Source of the DNA: Cytobacillus purgationiresistens
GTDB taxonomy: Bacteria > Bacillota > Bacilli > Bacillales > Cytobacillaceae
Assembly: GCF_030813235.1 (NCBI RefSeq)
Contig: NZ_JAUSUB010000005.1
Coordinates: 186,001-250,000, forward strand
DNA length: 64,000 nucleotides
Direction: 5' to 3'
The notes beneath the pieces are model-generated. The model saw nothing but the letters and a program-made list of their open reading frames with translations. It had not been told where the DNA came from and ran no database searches. Below, piece by piece: positions 1 through 8,846 of this stretch. Position 1 is the first letter of the stretch. Each line of letters opens with the position of its first letter. Both the position numbers and the translations under genes were made by a program.

Positions 1-10
1 AAAATAAAAA

Positions 11-46
11 GGAACCCATCATTATTAAAGATAATGGGTTCCTTTT
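11..46 (-). terminator. Rho-independent terminator after the tusA-like gene
   Basis: An inverted repeat pairs GGAACCC (11-17) with GGGTTCC (36-42), with further pairing of ATTAT and ATAAT around a short loop. A-rich sequence on one side and T-rich on the other make it usable on both strands. It lies just past the stop codon of the minus-strand TusA-like gene. Confidence 0.8.
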
Positions 47-59
47 TATAACATATCTA

Positions 60-284
60 TTACTTTTTCTTAACAGTGATCGTCCATTCAGCCTCGCCTA
101 CAGCTTCATAATTCGTTACTGCATGGCCATTCTCCGCTGCCCAACGAGGAATGCTTTCTGTTGCTTGAGTACAATCAAAGTTAATGATCAGCTCTTCGCC
201 TGACTGAATTTCATCAATCACTTTCTTAGCTTCTACTAAAGGAAAAGGACAAACCTGCCCAACCACTTCTAATGTCTTTGCCAT
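60..284 (-). CDS. yeeD: TusA/YeeD family sulfur carrier protein
   Basis: This 74-residue protein is a TusA-family (SirA/YeeD/YedF) sulfur carrier, which takes a persulfide sulfur on a conserved cysteine. The family CPxP signature is present as CPFP with the cysteine at residue 12, and the length is normal for the family. An AGGAGG-type ribosome binding site precedes the ATG, and the TAG stop of yeeE abuts it, so the two genes are translationally close. TusA proteins beside YeeE transporters are thought to receive sulfur from imported thiosulfate. That role here is inferred from the pairing. Confidence 0.88.
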   Translation of the reverse strand: MAKTLEVVGQVCPFPLVEAKKVIDEIQSGEELIINFDCTQATESIPRWAAENGHAVTNYEAVGEAEWTITVKKK

Positions 285-296
285 TATAAATCCCTC

Positions 297-1355
297 CTAT
301 GATGTTATCGCGGCTGAAGCCGCATTTGATTTTCCTGGACGAATAAAAACAAAATATGACGCTGTCCATGTTCCAAGAATAATAAAAATTAATGAAACCC
401 AGCCTTGCCAAGTCATCATCGCCGTCATTACCAGGCCATTTCCAATCGAACAGCCGCCTGCTAAACTTGCACCAAACCCCATCAAATTCCCACCAAGAAA
501 GCTGTTGATTCCCGTTTTTGTATCCGGCATGCGGAATCGGAATTCTCTGCTCGCTTTCGCAGCAATAAACGAGCCTAAAAAGATGCCGAGCACCAAAAAT
601 ACTCCCCAATTGATTAATGAAACATCGCCTGTTACCGAGTATTGTAAAATATTCGCTGATGGCGTTGTAATACCTAATCCTGCCATCCTTCCTGTAGCTT
701 GGCTCAAGGGCCATGCAGAAATAGCAATAACTCCTATTAATACAGCTGTAAAGAATGGATGCCAGCGCTTTTCAAATAACAGATGCCCGAGTCCCTTACG
801 CTTTGGCTTCAAGGATGGAATGACCACTTTTGGTTTGCGCAGCTCTCTCATCACAATTGCAGCGACTATCACTACCAAAATGGCAATAAACACCCAAACT
901 GAAATACCAGTCGTCTCTGCGATTGAATTGTTAGGCAGCTGGGTAGCCTGCATTGCCTGATTAACAGGCAGCAAGAACCCTGATTTCATTACCGCACTCA
1001 TAAACATATAACCAAAAAGGGCGATCCAGCTTCCAATTAAACCTTCGCCTGCACGATACCACGTGCCGGTTGCACAACCTCCAGCCAAAACAATACCTAT
1101 TCCAAAAATAAAAGAACCGATAATTACAGCTACCCAAGGAAATGCTCCAGCGGTAAATTGAATCAATCCAGTTTGAATTAAGATATAGACCCCAACACTT
1201 TGTACAGCAATTGCGATTAGAAGCGCGTAAAACATGCGATTATCCTTCGCTATATACATATCACGGAAACCGCCAGTTAGACAGAATCTGCCGCGCTGCA
1301 TGACAAAACCCAGCAACGCCCCGCAAATCAACCCCGTGATCAACATTTGCATCAT
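297..1355 (-). CDS. yeeE: YeeE/YedE (TsuA-type) thiosulfate transporter
   Basis: This is an integral membrane protein of about 352 residues in the YeeE/YedE family, whose TsuA members import thiosulfate. It has two family repeats. Three conserved cysteines sit at about residues 25 (GRFCLTGG), 94 (GGCATG) and 302 (GGCSIG), which matches the pattern of the essential cysteines of TsuA. The reading frame is open back to a TTG at 1391. The ATG at 1355 is preferred because a GGCGGG ribosome binding site lies 6 bases upstream; ATGs at 1361 and 1352 are alternatives. It is followed directly by the TusA-like gene, a common operon. Confidence 0.88.
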   Translation of the reverse strand: MMQMLITGLICGALLGFVMQRGRFCLTGGFRDMYIAKDNRMFYALLIAIAVQSVGVYILIQTGLIQFTAGAFPWVAVIIGSFIFGIGIVLAGGCATGTWYRAGEGLIGSWIALFGYMFMSAVMKSGFLLPVNQAMQATQLPNNSIAETTGISVWVFIAILVVIVAAIVMRELRKPKVVIPSLKPKRKGLGHLLFEKRWHPFFTAVLIGVIAISAWPLSQATGRMAGLGITTPSANILQYSVTGDVSLINWGVFLVLGIFLGSFIAAKASREFRFRMPDTKTGINSFLGGNLMGFGASLAGGCSIGNGLVMTAMMTWQGWVSLIFIILGTWTASYFVFIRPGKSNAASAAITS

Positions 1356-1691
1356 TTTCATCCCGCCTTTTGATAAAACATAGTAAACCAATATGATTTA
1401 TATATTATATAACAATTTTATGATCAGCAATAGGTATATTTTAGGATATTTTAACCTTTTTTTGTATGATATTCCTTTATTTAATAATATCGATATCGCT
1501 TTAGAAAGCAACAAACTTGGTCTTAATCTAAGCCAAACACCCGATTGTTTTTTTAAATTCCTCACCCAAATCAGCTTTATACGCGAGGTTGGCTTTCTCA
1601 TTACTATTAGGGATGTTCACATTGATGTTTTATCAGCTTTCGCATACTTTCACTTGTTCTTCATAATATGATTAAAAAAGGGGGAAAGGAT
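1356..1691. other. Intergenic region between divergent genes
   Basis: This AT-rich spacer separates the minus-strand yeeE gene from the plus-strand amine oxidase and should hold both promoters. Short open frames exist on both strands, but neither has a convincing ribosome binding site or a family resemblance. No repeat or RNA element was recognised. Confidence 0.4.
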
Positions 1692-3164
1692 TTGCACAGG
1701 CTTCCCGAAAATTATATAGGAGTTGAGTATCCCAATGAAATGCTGTCTATTATTAAAAGTGGGTTAAAGTCAAAAACAAAGCCGAAAAAAATACTTATAG
1801 CAGGTGCAGGCATTTCGGGATTAGTGGCAGCCTCCTTGCTCAAACAAGCCGGACACCAGGTTGCGGTCATTGAGGGAAATAGTCGAATAGGCGGAAGGAT
1901 ATACACAGTAAGGGAACCATTTACGAATGGAAACTATTTAGATTTAGGGGCAATGAGAATTCCAAACACACACGTCTTAGCCTTTGAATACATACGCAGA
2001 TTCAGACTTCGCACAAATATTTTTAATCATTCCACACAGAAGGACCTTATCTTTGTTAATAACATCCATGTCTCTGTAGAAGCCTATGAAAAAAATCCAG
2101 ATATATTAGGCTTCCCTGTTCGGGAATGGGAAAAGGGAAAAACAGCGGCTGAGCTTTTCTTAATTGCCGTTCAGCCATTTATGGACCTCTATGAAAATAG
2201 CTCTCTATCAGAACAGATTTTCTTGAGCAAGCAATTTGGTAAATATTCTATGGAAACCTTTTTAAAAAAGAATCCGCTCGGTCCTTCGCTATCATCGACC
2301 GCCATCAATATGATCAACGTAATGCTGGGCATTGAAGGCTTTAAGGAACTAGCTTTTATCAGTATATTATCAGTAACTTTTCCGCTTTTTAAACATGGCA
2401 TCAAATTTTATGAGATCACCGGTGGCAATGACAATCTCCCATACGCTTTTACCCCTGAATTGCATTCTGAAATCTTACTTAATGAGAAGATAGAAAAGAT
2501 TACTCAAACAAGGGAGGGCGTTCTCTTTCAAACAAAGAATCAGATAACAGGTGAATTCCATACTTATTCAGGCGATTACGCCATCCTGACTATCCCTTTT
2601 ACCGCTATGCAATTTGTTGAGATTTCACCTTATTCATCTATTTCATTTAAGAAAAGGCAAGCCATTCATGAGTTGCAGAATATCCCTGCCATCAAAATCG
2701 GCATCGAATTCAAGCATCGTTTCTGGGAAGCAAACAATCAAGGAAACGCCATTTCAGATTTACCTATACGATTCAGTTATATTCCTAGTCATGATCTAGG
2801 AAAAAGCGGTCCGGGTGTCCTTTTAGCAAGCTATTGCTGGGGGCATGATGCTTTATTGTGGAATAGCTTGTATGATAAAGAAATCATCTATTATGCACTC
2901 AAGGAGCTGGCCAAAGTTTACGGCAACGTGGTTTACCAGGAATATATGCAAGGATTTTCATTCGATTGGAGCAGAAACCCATTTTCAGCAGGATGCTTAA
3001 CATTATTTTCACCAACTCAACAAGCCGCTTTCGGCAAAACCATTCAACAAACTGAGGGACGGCTCCATTTTGCTGGAGAACATGCCTCATCTTTTCCTGG
3101 ATGGATAGAAGGAGCAATTGAGTCCGGTATACGCGCTGCACATGAGGTGAGTGGCATACAATAG
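1692..3164 (+). CDS. Flavin amine oxidase family protein (L-amino acid oxidase-like)
   Basis: This FAD-dependent amine oxidase of about 490 residues oxidises an amine or amino acid to the imino product with release of peroxide. The N-terminal dinucleotide-binding motif GAGISG lies at about residues 38-43, followed by the acidic ribose-binding segment VIEGNSRIGGRI. The C-terminal FAD motif is LHFAGEHASSFPGWIEGAIE. The TTG at 1692 is chosen because an AGGGGG ribosome binding site lies 7 bases upstream; an in-frame ATG at 1668 has none. It is a lone plus-strand gene facing the minus-strand block. The pattern fits bacillar L-amino acid oxidases, but the substrate cannot be read from the sequence. 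Confidence 0.87.
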   Translation: MHRLPENYIGVEYPNEMLSIIKSGLKSKTKPKKILIAGAGISGLVAASLLKQAGHQVAVIEGNSRIGGRIYTVREPFTNGNYLDLGAMRIPNTHVLAFEYIRRFRLRTNIFNHSTQKDLIFVNNIHVSVEAYEKNPDILGFPVREWEKGKTAAELFLIAVQPFMDLYENSSLSEQIFLSKQFGKYSMETFLKKNPLGPSLSSTAINMINVMLGIEGFKELAFISILSVTFPLFKHGIKFYEITGGNDNLPYAFTPELHSEILLNEKIEKITQTREGVLFQTKNQITGEFHTYSGDYAILTIPFTAMQFVEISPYSSISFKKRQAIHELQNIPAIKIGIEFKHRFWEANNQGNAISDLPIRFSYIPSHDLGKSGPGVLLASYCWGHDALLWNSLYDKEIIYYALKELAKVYGNVVYQEYMQGFSFDWSRNPFSAGCLTLFSPTQQAAFGKTIQQTEGRLHFAGEHASSFPGWIEGAIESGIRAAHEVSGIQ

Positions 3165-3218
3165 GAAGTGAAGTAAATTGTTTCTATTAAGTATATAATC
3201 GCTTCTTTTTTATCAAAA

Positions 3219-3252
3219 AAGCGTGGAAAGCAGATTGCCGCTTCCCACGCTT
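3219..3252. terminator. Bidirectional terminator between convergent genes
   Basis: AAGCGTGG (3219-3226) pairs with CCACGCTT (3245-3252). Flanking A and T runs serve both the plus-strand amine oxidase and the minus-strand reductase. Confidence 0.75.
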
Positions 3253-3259
3253 CTTCCTC

Positions 3260-4264
3260 TTATTCATTATTTACTTTAACAAGCTGCTTGCCGGTATTTT
3301 CCCCGCGAAACAAGCCAATAAATGCATCAGGAGTGTTTTCCAGTCCTTCAATCACATTCTCGCGATATTTGATTGAGCCTTCACTCACCCATTGGCCAAG
3401 CTGCTTTAAACCCTCTCGGTGCTGTTTAGCAAAGTCTCCGACTATGAAGCCTTGCATGAGTGCGCTTTTTTGGATTAATTGTCCTTGGACTCTTGGACCT
3501 GAGTCAATAGATTGCAGATTGTAAGCTGAGATTTGGCCGCATAAAATAATTCTTGATTGATAGTTGATCCTTCTGATCACTGCGTCGGAAATCTCGCCGC
3601 CTACATTGTCAAAGTATATATCTACACCATTTGGACAATGTTCTTTGAGCTTCTGCTTTACATTATCGGTTTTATAATTAATTACTTGATCAAAACCAAG
3701 CTCTTCTTTCAAGTATTTGCACTTTTCCGCCGTACCTGCGATTCCTACGACATAACAGCCTTTGATTTTAGCAATTTGGCCTACAGTAGAACCTACTGCG
3801 CCAGCAGCTCCCGATACGACAACCGTTTCCCCCTGCTTTGGCTTTCCAATATCCAAGAAGCCAAAATATGCAGTCAGTCCAGGCATGCCAACAACGCCAA
3901 CTGCTGTGGAAATAGGTGCCAGGCTAGGATCAATCTTTCTAATATTATCTCCTTTTGATACAGCGTAATCTGCCCAGCTCAAGCGGCCTTCTATGATATC
4001 TCCAATTTGGAATTTTTCGTTGCGGGATTCTACAACCTTACCTACGACTCCACCGCTTAACACCTCGTTTAATTCAAACGGATCGGCATAGGTTTTGACT
4101 CCATTCATCCTGCCTCTCATATACGGATCGACAGACAAATAAATCGTACGGATTAATACTTCACCATCCCCAATTTCAGGGACATCTTTCGTAATAAGCT
4201 TAAAGTTATCTTGGTTAGGCATTCCTTCTGGTCTTTTAACTAACAGAATACTTCTGTTTTCCAT
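3260..4264 (-). CDS. NADP-dependent MDR-family oxidoreductase (YfmJ/CurA-like)
   Basis: This zinc-independent medium-chain dehydrogenase/reductase of 334 residues belongs to the leukotriene B4 12-hydroxydehydrogenase/CurA group, which reduces activated C=C bonds with NADPH. The nucleotide-binding loop GAAGAVG is at residues 152-158, and the family segment YLSVDPYMRGRM is near residue 42. No structural zinc cysteines are seen. A GAGGAGG ribosome binding site precedes the ATG. It is the last gene of the long catabolic block, directly after the stop-interrupted SDR, so it may reduce an unsaturated intermediate of the same pathway. That role is inferred. Confidence 0.88.
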   Translation of the reverse strand: MENRSILLVKRPEGMPNQDNFKLITKDVPEIGDGEVLIRTIYLSVDPYMRGRMNGVKTYADPFELNEVLSGGVVGKVVESRNEKFQIGDIIEGRLSWADYAVSKGDNIRKIDPSLAPISTAVGVVGMPGLTAYFGFLDIGKPKQGETVVVSGAAGAVGSTVGQIAKIKGCYVVGIAGTAEKCKYLKEELGFDQVINYKTDNVKQKLKEHCPNGVDIYFDNVGGEISDAVIRRINYQSRIILCGQISAYNLQSIDSGPRVQGQLIQKSALMQGFIVGDFAKQHREGLKQLGQWVSEGSIKYRENVIEGLENTPDAFIGLFRGENTGKQLVKVNNE

Positions 4265-4282
4265 AATGTATTCCTCCTCAAA

Positions 4283-5056
4283 TTATAGGGTACTGCCTCC
4301 ATCAACACTTAATACTGTGCCAGTTACAAAGTCGCTTGCTGAAGATGCTAGATAGATGGCTGCTCATTTAAGCAAGTGTTCATCGCCAATTTTTCTTAAA
4401 GGAATTGTTTTTAGGATTGATTCTTCGTTTTTATCAAGTATTCCTGCTGACATTTTAGTCCGAAACATGCCAGGAGCAATTGCATTGACATAGATATTAT
4501 GCCGTGCCCATTTAATCGCTAAATCTTTTGTAAAATGGATGACAGCCGCTTTGCTTGTTGTATAGCCAATTGTATTAGTCACTTCAGGCTCTCTTACAGT
4601 TAATCCTGCAGCTGAAGCAATATTGATGATTTTTCCGTATCGCCTCTCAATCATATGCTTTCCAACAGCTTGGCTTAAGAGAAAGGTGCCAGTTACATTC
4701 ACATCTAATACTTTTCTCCAAGCCTCCAAAGGCATCTCTTCGACAGGTGCTCCCCAAGTGGCTCCGCTATTATTAACCAATATATCAATTTGGCCAAAAT
4801 CACGCAGAATTTGCTGAAAAAGCTCTTTTACGCCTGTTTCATCCGTTACATCAAGCTCATATCCATATGCTTTCACACCATATTTCTCAGATAGATTGCC
4901 AGCAACTTCTTCGCAATTGGACTTTTTTCGTGAACATAGGGCAAGGTGGCATCCTCTTTCGGCATAAATCTCTGCAATTTGCTCGCCCAGTCCCCGCCCT
5001 CCACCTGTTATTAACGCTACTCTGCCAGTCAAATCAAATAATTGATTAAAATTCAT
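4283..5056 (-). pseudogene. SDR-family dehydrogenase interrupted by an in-frame TGA
   Basis: The frame encodes a short-chain dehydrogenase with TGGGRGLG near residue 17, the NNSG motif and a catalytic Tyr-x-x-x-Lys (YTTSK). A TGA stops it at 4364-4366 after 230 residues. Past the stop, the same frame continues for 26 more residues (AAIYLASSASDFVTGT, then the SDR C-terminal VDGG) and ends at 4283. The whole frame would be 257 residues, exactly the length of the paralog at 17447-18220. That paralog has KGVALFLA where this gene has K-stop-AAIYLA, so one GGA to TGA change explains it. The truncated form lacks the C-terminal dimer and substrate region. A sequencing error is the other explanation. 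Confidence 0.85.
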
Positions 5057-5068
5057 CCCATCACCTCA

Positions 5069-6046
5069 TTAGCGGGGAATCTTTTGATGACGAGCCACGA
5101 TGCTTTCCCTTGCTTGATTATATTGTTGTTTTAATTCTGCGGTAATTTCCTCTATCGATTGGACTTCATGAATAGATCCTATGCCTTGTCCAGCGCCCCA
5201 AACGTCTCTCCATGCTTTTACTTTATTATTTAGTTCGCCAAAGTTTATTTCTTTTTTCACTAAATTGGCTGGATCTAAACCTGAATTAATAATGCTCGGA
5301 ATTAAATAGTTCGCGTTTACTCCGCTGAAGGCGTCTGTATAAATAATGTCATCAATTCCTGAATCAATAATCATTTGCTTATATTCGTTCTGAGCTAAGC
5401 TTTCCTTTGCAGTAATAAACCTTGTTCCCATATAAGCGATATCAGCACCAAGAATTTCTGCAGCTAAAATATCTTCTCCTTTAGATATTCCGCCAGCAAG
5501 CATTAGCGGACCGTCGAAGAATTCTCTTACCTCATGAATAAATGCAATTGGATTGTAAGTTCCTGCATGTCCACCAGCTCCGCTTGTCACCAGTACGAGA
5601 CCATCTGCGCCTTTTTCTAACGCTTTCTTTGCAAATTTAATATTAATAACATCAGAAATAACCATACCGCCATATTTATGTACAATCTCTGCAACTGGAC
5701 CTGGATCACCAAGTGATGTAATAACTATAGGAGGCTCGTATTGTTCAATTAGTTTAAGATCTTCTATATACCTTTTATTTGAACGATGAGTGATAAAATT
5801 GATTCCCCATGGGGCTGCTTTTTTATCTGGGTTTTCGTTATTAAATTCGGTTAATTCTGTGTTTATTTGACTCATCCATTCTTGTAAAATCTCTTCTGAG
5901 CGGGCGTTTAGAGCTGGAAATGTGCCAACTACACCAGATTTGCAAGAATTAATTACGAATGCTGGATTGCTGATTAAAAACATAGGTGCAACCATTACTG
6001 GCAGACTTAAAGATTCCTTCATACTTTCAAAGTTGTTGTTTTTCAT
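5069..6046 (-). CDS. Nitronate monooxygenase / 2-nitropropane dioxygenase family protein
   Basis: This FMN-dependent TIM-barrel enzyme of about 325 residues is in the nitronate monooxygenase (NPD) family. Visible signatures are PVMVAPMFLISNP at the N-terminus, the glycine-rich FMN segment TSGAGGHAGTYN, LAGGISKGEDILAAEILGA, and MGTRFI. An upstream extension to 6109 is possible, but the ATG at 6046 has a good AGGAGG ribosome binding site and starts where family members start. It lies between the LIV substrate-binding protein and the interrupted SDR. Many NPD-family proteins act as oxidoreductases on other substrates, so the nitronate activity is only a family label. Confidence 0.87.
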   Translation of the reverse strand: MKNNNFESMKESLSLPVMVAPMFLISNPAFVINSCKSGVVGTFPALNARSEEILQEWMSQINTELTEFNNENPDKKAAPWGINFITHRSNKRYIEDLKLIEQYEPPIVITSLGDPGPVAEIVHKYGGMVISDVINIKFAKKALEKGADGLVLVTSGAGGHAGTYNPIAFIHEVREFFDGPLMLAGGISKGEDILAAEILGADIAYMGTRFITAKESLAQNEYKQMIIDSGIDDIIYTDAFSGVNANYLIPSIINSGLDPANLVKKEINFGELNNKVKAWRDVWGAGQGIGSIHEVQSIEEITAELKQQYNQARESIVARHQKIPR

Positions 6047-6114
6047 TATGAGACCTCCTAAATTTATATCAAAGAGATCGGCATGAACATTCAGCCGACC
6101 TCTTTTCAAGCTAA

Positions 6115-7281
6115 TTAGTCAACTTCTTTTAGCACAATTTCACCGTCTTCTACTGTAGCCATCCTTATTAAGTTTACGAGACCGCCTTCCTCATCAATGC
6201 TAGGAATCTCATAAACTTTTTTATCGTCTGGTAAATTGTCTAATCCATCTTGAATATGTTCTCTAATTACTTTTGCATCATCAACATTTTCGGCTGCTTT
6301 CATTGCTTCTACTAATAGATAAGTAGCTAAATAATGATAGCCTGCCTCAGAGCCAGGATCCTTCTTGTATAAATCACGATACTTATCAATAAACTCAGGT
6401 GTTCCTGGGTACTCCGTATAGATAAGAGGTGTAACGCCAACTGATCCTTCTAAAGGCTCGTAAGTTTCAGTCACGTTCTTCATCTCATCCAGCTTGGCCT
6501 GATCCATTATGATAAATCCACCCTCAAATCCAAGTTCTCTCGCCTGCATAACCACCTTTGCAGTTGGCTCTGAAGCACCGCCTATGAATAATACATCAGG
6601 ATCTTCCTTTAAAGTATTTGTCAGAATGGTGAAGAAGTCTGTATCCTTTGCGAAATCGATTGAAGCTTGGTGCACGACCTCTCCACCGTGTTCCTCCCAA
6701 TAAGGGACAATCGCTTCAGCCCAATCTTTTCCGTATTGCGTGACTGGTGGAAGGGCTGCCAGTTTCTTGCCGAATCTTTCCATCGCATAGGTTGAAAAAG
6801 GTTCTACATAACCTTCATAGCTTGGTGGAATTCTAACTGTGAGTTTATTACCTCTTTCAGTAATATCCGGTTCGCTTGAATAGGCAACAATCAAGAAGTT
6901 ATCAATCTCATTAAATACCTGTAATGCTGCAATTCCCCCGCTATGCGGAGAGAAAATGATTGGCGTTTTACTCTCTTGAACTAGCCTTTTCCCATTTGAA
7001 GCGGTTTCATTAGGCATGTATTTATCGTCAAGGGAAACAAGGTTTAACTTATACTTCTCCCCTGCTACCTCAAATCCCTCTTTATTAATTTCATTTACTG
7101 CCATTTTTAAGCCGTTTAAAGTATTTTCACCATATAGAGCTGCTGCTCCGCTAAGAGGTCCGCTATACCCTATATTTACTACCTTCTCTTTACTAGAGCC
7201 TCCACTGGACTCTGCACATGCTGACATCATAACCACTGCAAAAGCTAAGCTGATAATGAATAACATTTTTATCTTTTTCAT
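6115..7281 (-). CDS. livK: LIV-type ABC transporter substrate-binding lipoprotein
   Basis: This 388-residue periplasmic-binding-protein-like receptor is of the branched-chain amino acid/amide (HAAT) class. The N-terminus is a lipoprotein signal peptide with lipobox MSAC, giving a lipidated cysteine at residue 22, followed by a Ser/Gly linker. The start of the mature protein (VNIGYSGPLSGAAALYGEN) and NGLKMAVNEIN are typical of type I receptors. It follows livF by about 95 bases and precedes the NMO-like gene. HAAT receptors also bind aromatic acids and amides. In this operon the ligand is more likely a carboxylic acid fed to the two acyl-CoA ligases than leucine, which is inference. Confidence 0.9.
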   Translation of the reverse strand: MKKIKMLFIISLAFAVVMMSACAESSGGSSKEKVVNIGYSGPLSGAAALYGENTLNGLKMAVNEINKEGFEVAGEKYKLNLVSLDDKYMPNETASNGKRLVQESKTPIIFSPHSGGIAALQVFNEIDNFLIVAYSSEPDITERGNKLTVRIPPSYEGYVEPFSTYAMERFGKKLAALPPVTQYGKDWAEAIVPYWEEHGGEVVHQASIDFAKDTDFFTILTNTLKEDPDVLFIGGASEPTAKVVMQARELGFEGGFIIMDQAKLDEMKNVTETYEPLEGSVGVTPLIYTEYPGTPEFIDKYRDLYKKDPGSEAGYHYLATYLLVEAMKAAENVDDAKVIREHIQDGLDNLPDDKKVYEIPSIDEEGGLVNLIRMATVEDGEIVLKEVD

Positions 7282-7375
7282 TGGTATTTTCCCTCCCTAT
7301 TAAAAGTGGAGTTGGCCTGATTGAGGAAGCACGGTATTGGGTGCCCGCAACCATTTCAACTGGTTGATTTATTTT

Positions 7376-8089
7376 TCAAGCTCCAATATAGGCCTTTCTT
7401 ACTTCTTCATTAGAAAATAGCTCGTCTGAAGTTCCATTAACAACTATTTTTCCATTTTCATAGACATAGCCTTTGTCAGCGATACTTAGAGCAGCATTTG
7501 CATTTTGTTCTGCCAATAGAATCGTGGTGCCTTCCTGATTAATATGCTGGATGCTTTTAAACATTTGCTCAACAATCAAAGGGGCTAATCCAATCGACGG
7601 TTCATCAAGGAGCATAAGCTTCGGCTTGGACATGAGCGCCCTACCAATTGCCAGCATTTGCTGTTGCCCTCCGCTTAATGAGCCAGCTGGGTCATCTCTT
7701 TTGTCATATAATATAGGGAACAATTCGTTTACTTCTTCTAAAGATTGCTTAATTTGATTTTTCTTCCTTCGATGTACATAAGCACCCATCATTAAGTTTT
7801 GCTGAACACTCATTTGCGGGAATAGTTTTCGATCTTCTGCACATTGCACAATGCCAAGCTGGACAATTTTATCAGGGGTTTTCCCGCCTATTTGTTCATC
7901 TTCAAAAAAGATTTCACCTGCTGCCGGTTTCAACAATCCACTAATCGTCTTAAATGTTGTACTTTTTCCAGCTCCATTCGCACCAAGTAATACCACGATT
8001 TCTCCTTCATTTACTTCAATGTTGACATCTTTAATACTTGTGTATTTCCCATATTTTGCAGTAAGGTTTTTTATACTAAGCACTGACAC
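7376..8089 (-). CDS. livF: LIV-type ABC transporter ATP-binding protein LivF
   Basis: This 237-residue ATPase subunit of the HAAT importer has Walker A GANGAGKST at residues 36-44, signature LSGGQQQML, Walker B LMLLDEPSIGLAP and the switch histidine region replaced by LLAEQNANAAL, the usual LivF form. It overlaps livG by 14 bases. The GTG at 8089 starts the open frame; a second GTG two codons later is better spaced from the GGGAGG ribosome binding site. Confidence 0.93.
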   Translation of the reverse strand: MSVLSIKNLTAKYGKYTSIKDVNIEVNEGEIVVLLGANGAGKSTTFKTISGLLKPAAGEIFFEDEQIGGKTPDKIVQLGIVQCAEDRKLFPQMSVQQNLMMGAYVHRRKKNQIKQSLEEVNELFPILYDKRDDPAGSLSGGQQQMLAIGRALMSKPKLMLLDEPSIGLAPLIVEQMFKSIQHINQEGTTILLAEQNANAALSIADKGYVYENGKIVVNGTSDELFSNEEVRKAYIGA

Positions 8090-8843
8090 TCCCTCCCCCT
8101 AGATAAGCTTTAATCACCTCTTCATTATTCTTAATTTCATCAGGTGTACCCTCCGCAATTTTCTCTCCATAATTCAAGACCATTATATGATCGGCTAAAC
8201 TCATAATCATTTGCATTTTATGCTCTATTAAACAGACTGTAATGCCTTGTTCAGCCATCTTTTTTATTAGCAAAGACAGCTCTTCCGTTTCATCTGGATT
8301 GACACCTGCAGTCGGCTCATCTAAGAAAACAATTTCAGGATCAGTTGCCAGAGCCAGTGCAAAAGCTACTCGCTTCTTTTCCTCCTGTGAAATATTTGCA
8401 ACCAGCTGATCGCTGACATTCGCTAAACCCGTAAATTCCAATACCTCTAGCGCTTTCTCTTTACACCTTTCTTCCTCTTCCTTCAACCGTTTTGTTCGGA
8501 AAATAGCATCAAATAAATTTGATTTTGTTCGCAGTCGATGTCCGACAATTACATTGTCAAATACGGTAGACATTTCAAAGAGATTGGTTGTCTGGAATGT
8601 TCTTGCCATACCTAATAGGGCGATTTTATTAGCTGGAAGCTTGGTTATATCCTCCCCTTTATAAAATATCTGTCCTTCGGTAGGTGGATGTACCCCGGTA
8701 ATAAGATTAAAGAAAGTCGATTTACCTGCTCCATTTGGTCCGATAATGGCATTTACCTTTCCTTGTTCTATTGAAAAGTCGACATGCTTAACTGCGATAT
8801 TGCCGCCAAATTTTTTCGTTAAATGCTTTGTTTCTAATATCAT
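8076..8843 (-). CDS. livG: LIV-type ABC transporter ATP-binding protein LivG
   Basis: This 255-residue ATPase partner of LivF has Walker A GPNGAGKST at residues 35-43 and an intact Walker B and D-loop (VFLDEPTAGVNP), then CLIEHKM with the switch histidine. The ABC signature is unusual: where LivG normally has a form of LSxGQ, this protein reads NISQEEKKR. ATP sites pair the Walker A of one subunit with the signature of the other, so one of the two sites in the LivF/LivG dimer may be weakened. It overlaps livF by 14 bases and follows livM by 3. Confidence 0.92.
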   Translation of the reverse strand: MILETKHLTKKFGGNIAVKHVDFSIEQGKVNAIIGPNGAGKSTFFNLITGVHPPTEGQIFYKGEDITKLPANKIALLGMARTFQTTNLFEMSTVFDNVIVGHRLRTKSNLFDAIFRTKRLKEEEERCKEKALEVLEFTGLANVSDQLVANISQEEKKRVAFALALATDPEIVFLDEPTAGVNPDETEELSLLIKKMAEQGITVCLIEHKMQMIMSLADHIMVLNYGEKIAEGTPDEIKNNEEVIKAYLGGGSVSA

Positions 8844-8846
8844 TCT

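Noticed and set aside
226-714. Long minus-strand open frame of 162 codons
   Set aside because: It lies out of frame inside yeeE and yeeD, has no ribosome binding site, and its product has no recognisable family or regular hydrophobic pattern.
1393-1671. Plus-strand open frame of 92 codons in the yeeE/amine oxidase gap
   Set aside because: No ribosome binding site, strongly AT-driven composition, and no family resemblance.
7348-7366. Hairpin CAACCA/TGGTTG between livF and livK as a terminator
   Set aside because: The stem is only 6 bp and no T run follows on the minus strand. It may be a processing site within the operon.
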